From Roseicyclus sp. (lineage in GTDB: Bacteria > Pseudomonadota > Alphaproteobacteria > Rhodobacterales > Rhodobacteraceae), in contig JAGYLB010000118.1 in the NCBI GenBank assembly GCA_018401055.1, forward strand, positions 1 to 10,882: a DNA stretch of 10,882 bases, given 5' to 3'. Each line of letters opens with the position of its first letter. Position 1 is the stretch's first letter. Below the pieces are notes generated by a model. That model had not been told where the DNA came from and searched no databases. It saw nothing but the letters and a program-made list of their open reading frames with translations. Shown one piece after another: positions 9,127 through 10,882 of this stretch. The position numbers and the translations under genes are program-made.

Positions 9127-9160
9127 AGCCCCCAAGCCGCAAGGCAGAGGGAGCATAGTC

Positions 9161-9903
9161 ATGGCTCAACGACAGGTTGCATTCCCGCAGGCCGACTGCG
9201 CGGAATGCCCGATTCGGCACAGGGCGGTTTGTGCCCGCTGCGAAGCCGACGAGCTGGAACAGCTGGAAGCGATCAAATACTACCGAAACTACGAGGCGGG
9301 GCAGACGATCATCTGGGCCGGCGACAAGATGGATTTCGTGGCCTCCGTCGTGCATGGGGTGGCCGCGCTGACCCAGACGATGGAAGATGGCCGCCGCCAG
9401 ATGGTCGGCTTGCTGTTGCCCTCTGATTTCCTGGGGCGGCCGAACCGGGAACATGTCGCCTATGACGTGACGGCGACCACCGACCTGCAACTGTGCTGCT
9501 TCCGGCGTGTGCCGTTCCAGGATTTGCTGTCATCCACGCCGCATGTCGGCCAGCGCCTGCTGGAAATGACGCTGGATGAACTGGATGCGGCGCGGGAATG
9601 GATGCTTTTGCTGGGTCGCAAGACCGCGCGCGAAAAGATCGCCAGCTTCCTGTCGATCATCGCGCGGCGCGATGCGACGGCCCAGGGCAATGTCCGCAAG
9701 GGGAATTGACCTTTGAACTGCCCCTGACCCGCGAAGCGATGGCGGATTACCTGGGCCTGACGCTGGAAACCGTCAGTCGCCAGATGTCGAGCTTGAAGAA
9801 GGACGGGGTGATCCGCCTGGAAGGCAAGCGCCGGATCGTCATCCCCGATTTCGAGGCCCTGATGGACGAGACCGGCGATGATGCCGATGGTGGCGTCTAC
9901 TAA
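9161..9903 (+). CDS. fnrL: FnrL, oxygen-sensing Crp/Fnr transcription regulator, one frame break
   Basis: This is an FNR-type regulator whose oxygen-labile [4Fe-4S] cluster controls DNA binding in the cytoplasm. The N-terminus carries Cys13, Cys16, Cys24 and Cys27 (CAEC, then CARC), with Cys112 and Cys113 in the LCCFRR segment supplying the distal ligand. The cyclic-nucleotide-like sensor fold spans roughly 35-130, followed by the dimerisation helix. The helix-turn-helix reads LTREAMADYLGLTLETVSRQ, and its Glu, Ser and Arg contact TTGAT half-sites. GAGGGAG (9147-9153) precedes the ATG by 7 bases. One base is missing at 9702-9709: the first frame ends RKGN then TGA, and one added base joins it to LTFELPL. 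Repaired length is 247 residues, matching Rhodobacter FnrL. Without repair the protein would lose its DNA-binding domain. The FNR box in its own promoter suggests autoregulation. Confidence 0.94.
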
Positions 9904-9946
9904 CCTGCCGGACTGCGCGCACCCGTGTCGCCGGATGGTCGCTTGC

Positions 9947-10771
9947 TCAGTCGCGGGACAGCGTGACGATGGGCGGCGCACCCCAGATCGTGCTGCCATC
10001 CGCCAACACCCAGTTCCGGGCGCGACGGGATCGGGAGGTGGATGTCCAGACCGTTCCAGCGGTAGACATGATCCCGGCCATGGGCGAGTGTGACCCGCAG
10101 GCCCGGCACGGGGTTCAGCGCTGCATGCACATCCGCGCGCCCCGCCTTCTTGAAATGGGCGATATCCCAATCCTCGATCAGACCCTCGTGCCGCGTGCGT
10201 ACCCAGCAATGCATGCCCGCCGCGATGCCGTTGGGATCGTCGTCAAAGAAATAGCAGGTCAGGTAGGCCGTGTCGTATCCCGCCGTGCGCAGGGCTGCCA
10301 CGAGATAGGTGTTGATGTCGATGCAATCCCCCACGGCGCAGGCCACGGCCGGGATGGCGTCGTGTCCGGTATACCACCGGTCGGGCCCTTTGACCGCGCC
10401 GTAGGTGAAGCGCGCGGCCGTGTCGAGGACGATCGCCTCCAACCCGTGCCGACCGCCGCCCGCGTCCTGCGCGATCCGCCGTGCGTCCTGCGCCAGATCC
10501 TCCGCCGCGCGGCGCGGGCGCTCGGTTCCGGGTGCCAGGCCGCATCGGGAAGGGTGCCGGGCTGATCCGACAGCACGTGGCGCACCTGTGCCCGTGCATC
10601 GGGATGGGGCGGCGTGAGCACTGCGGCAAGCTGGCCGCTGCGCGCCTCGCTCAGAATGCTTGTGCCCCACCCCTGCGGCAGGTCGACCTGTTCTAGGCGC
10701 TGGAATTCGGTCTCTATCCCCAGCGGCACGATCAGCGCCACCGCATCATGGTCGCGGGCGGTTTCCGTCAT
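9947..10771 (-). CDS. Transglutaminase-like (papain-fold) protein, two frame breaks
   Basis: This is a soluble protein with a transglutaminase-core domain and no signal peptide or membrane segment. A family-specific N-terminal part starts at the ATG at 10771 (MTETARDHDAVALIVPLG). The core domain then shows GDCIDINTYLVAALR (Cys near 150), AAGMHCWV (His near 188) and LIEDWDIAHF (Asp near 201-203). This Cys-His-Asp triad is the hydrolase or acyl-transfer site of the fold. One base is missing near 10497-10518 (a GCGCGGCG-rich run) and one extra base lies near 10003-10010. Together they keep the total at 275 codons, ending at the TGA at 9949-9947 after TLSRD. Members of this fold include proteases, peptidases and amidases; I cannot name its substrate. 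Its stop faces that of fnrL 43 bases away, so they share no promoter. Confidence 0.82.
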
Positions 10772-10882
10772 CTCGACGGTGACTTGGGCAAAGCGGCATC
10801 GGCGGCTTTCACAACTAAAAATCCAGTTATATCGTCATAAACCGCTTGGATGACTGTTTGGCGACAGCCGCCCGCACCCGAC
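10772..10882 (-). promoter_or_regulatory. Upstream region of the transglutaminase-like gene
   Basis: The stretch at 10813-10845 is distinctly AT-rich against its surroundings and includes GATATAAC on the minus strand, which could be a -10 element. I find no convincing -35 at the right distance. The ribosome binding site before the ATG at 10771 is weak (CGAG). No gene is recognisable in these last 111 bases. Confidence 0.3.

Noticed and set aside
3893..9709. Programmed ribosomal frameshifting as an explanation for the breaks.
   Set aside because: The sites share no slippery heptamer or common downstream structure, occur in unrelated genes, and include both insertions and deletions.
1..10882. 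CRISPR arrays, tRNA or rRNA genes, insertion sequences, phage or defence genes.
   Set aside because: I saw no regularly spaced repeats, tRNA-like folds, transposase motifs or long terminal inverted repeats; all sizeable regions are explained by the genes listed.

Overview
The window is a stretch of GC-rich alphaproteobacterial chromosome, most likely from the Rhodobacteraceae (Rhodobacter, Paracoccus and Roseobacter group). The basis is recognition of protein families and gene order: a membrane-anchored cytochrome c divergent from a short prephenate dehydratase, a YejABEF-type peptide importer, and hemN divergent from an FnrL-type regulator. I ran no database search.

Layout. 1-200: no assignable gene. 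200-905 (-): pheA, badly eroded as read. 1012-1527 (+): intact membrane-anchored class I cytochrome c, followed by a strong rho-independent terminator (1554-1583). 1712-7688 (+): a four-gene operon for a peptide ABC importer: yejA (periplasmic binding protein), yejB and yejE (permeases), yejF (double ATPase). The genes are closely packed: gaps of 6 and 1 bases, then a 4-base ATGA overlap. 7716-9073 (-): hemN, convergent with yejF. 9107-9126: a perfect FNR-type palindrome between the divergent hemN and fnrL. 9161-9903 (+): fnrL. 9947-10771 (-): a transglutaminase-like protein with a Cys-His-Asp triad. The last 110 bases are its upstream region.

How the genes work together. YejA would capture peptides in the periplasm, YejB and YejE would form the membrane channel, and YejF would power import. 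FnrL is an oxygen-sensing regulator. The FNR box beside it should link hemN (oxygen-independent heme synthesis), and probably fnrL itself, to low oxygen. The cytochrome c is likely a mobile-tethered respiratory electron carrier.

The dominant oddity is reading-frame damage. Every gene except the cytochrome c carries at least one frame break, mostly attributable to single-base indels. They are sparse in yejB/E/F, hemN, fnrL and the transglutaminase gene, but very dense in pheA and in yejA after about position 2460. Peptides between the breaks still match their families well, so I favour sequence or assembly error over biological decay, though the window alone cannot decide. I see no CRISPR array, tRNA, rRNA, insertion sequence, phage or defence gene, and no convincing undescribed system.
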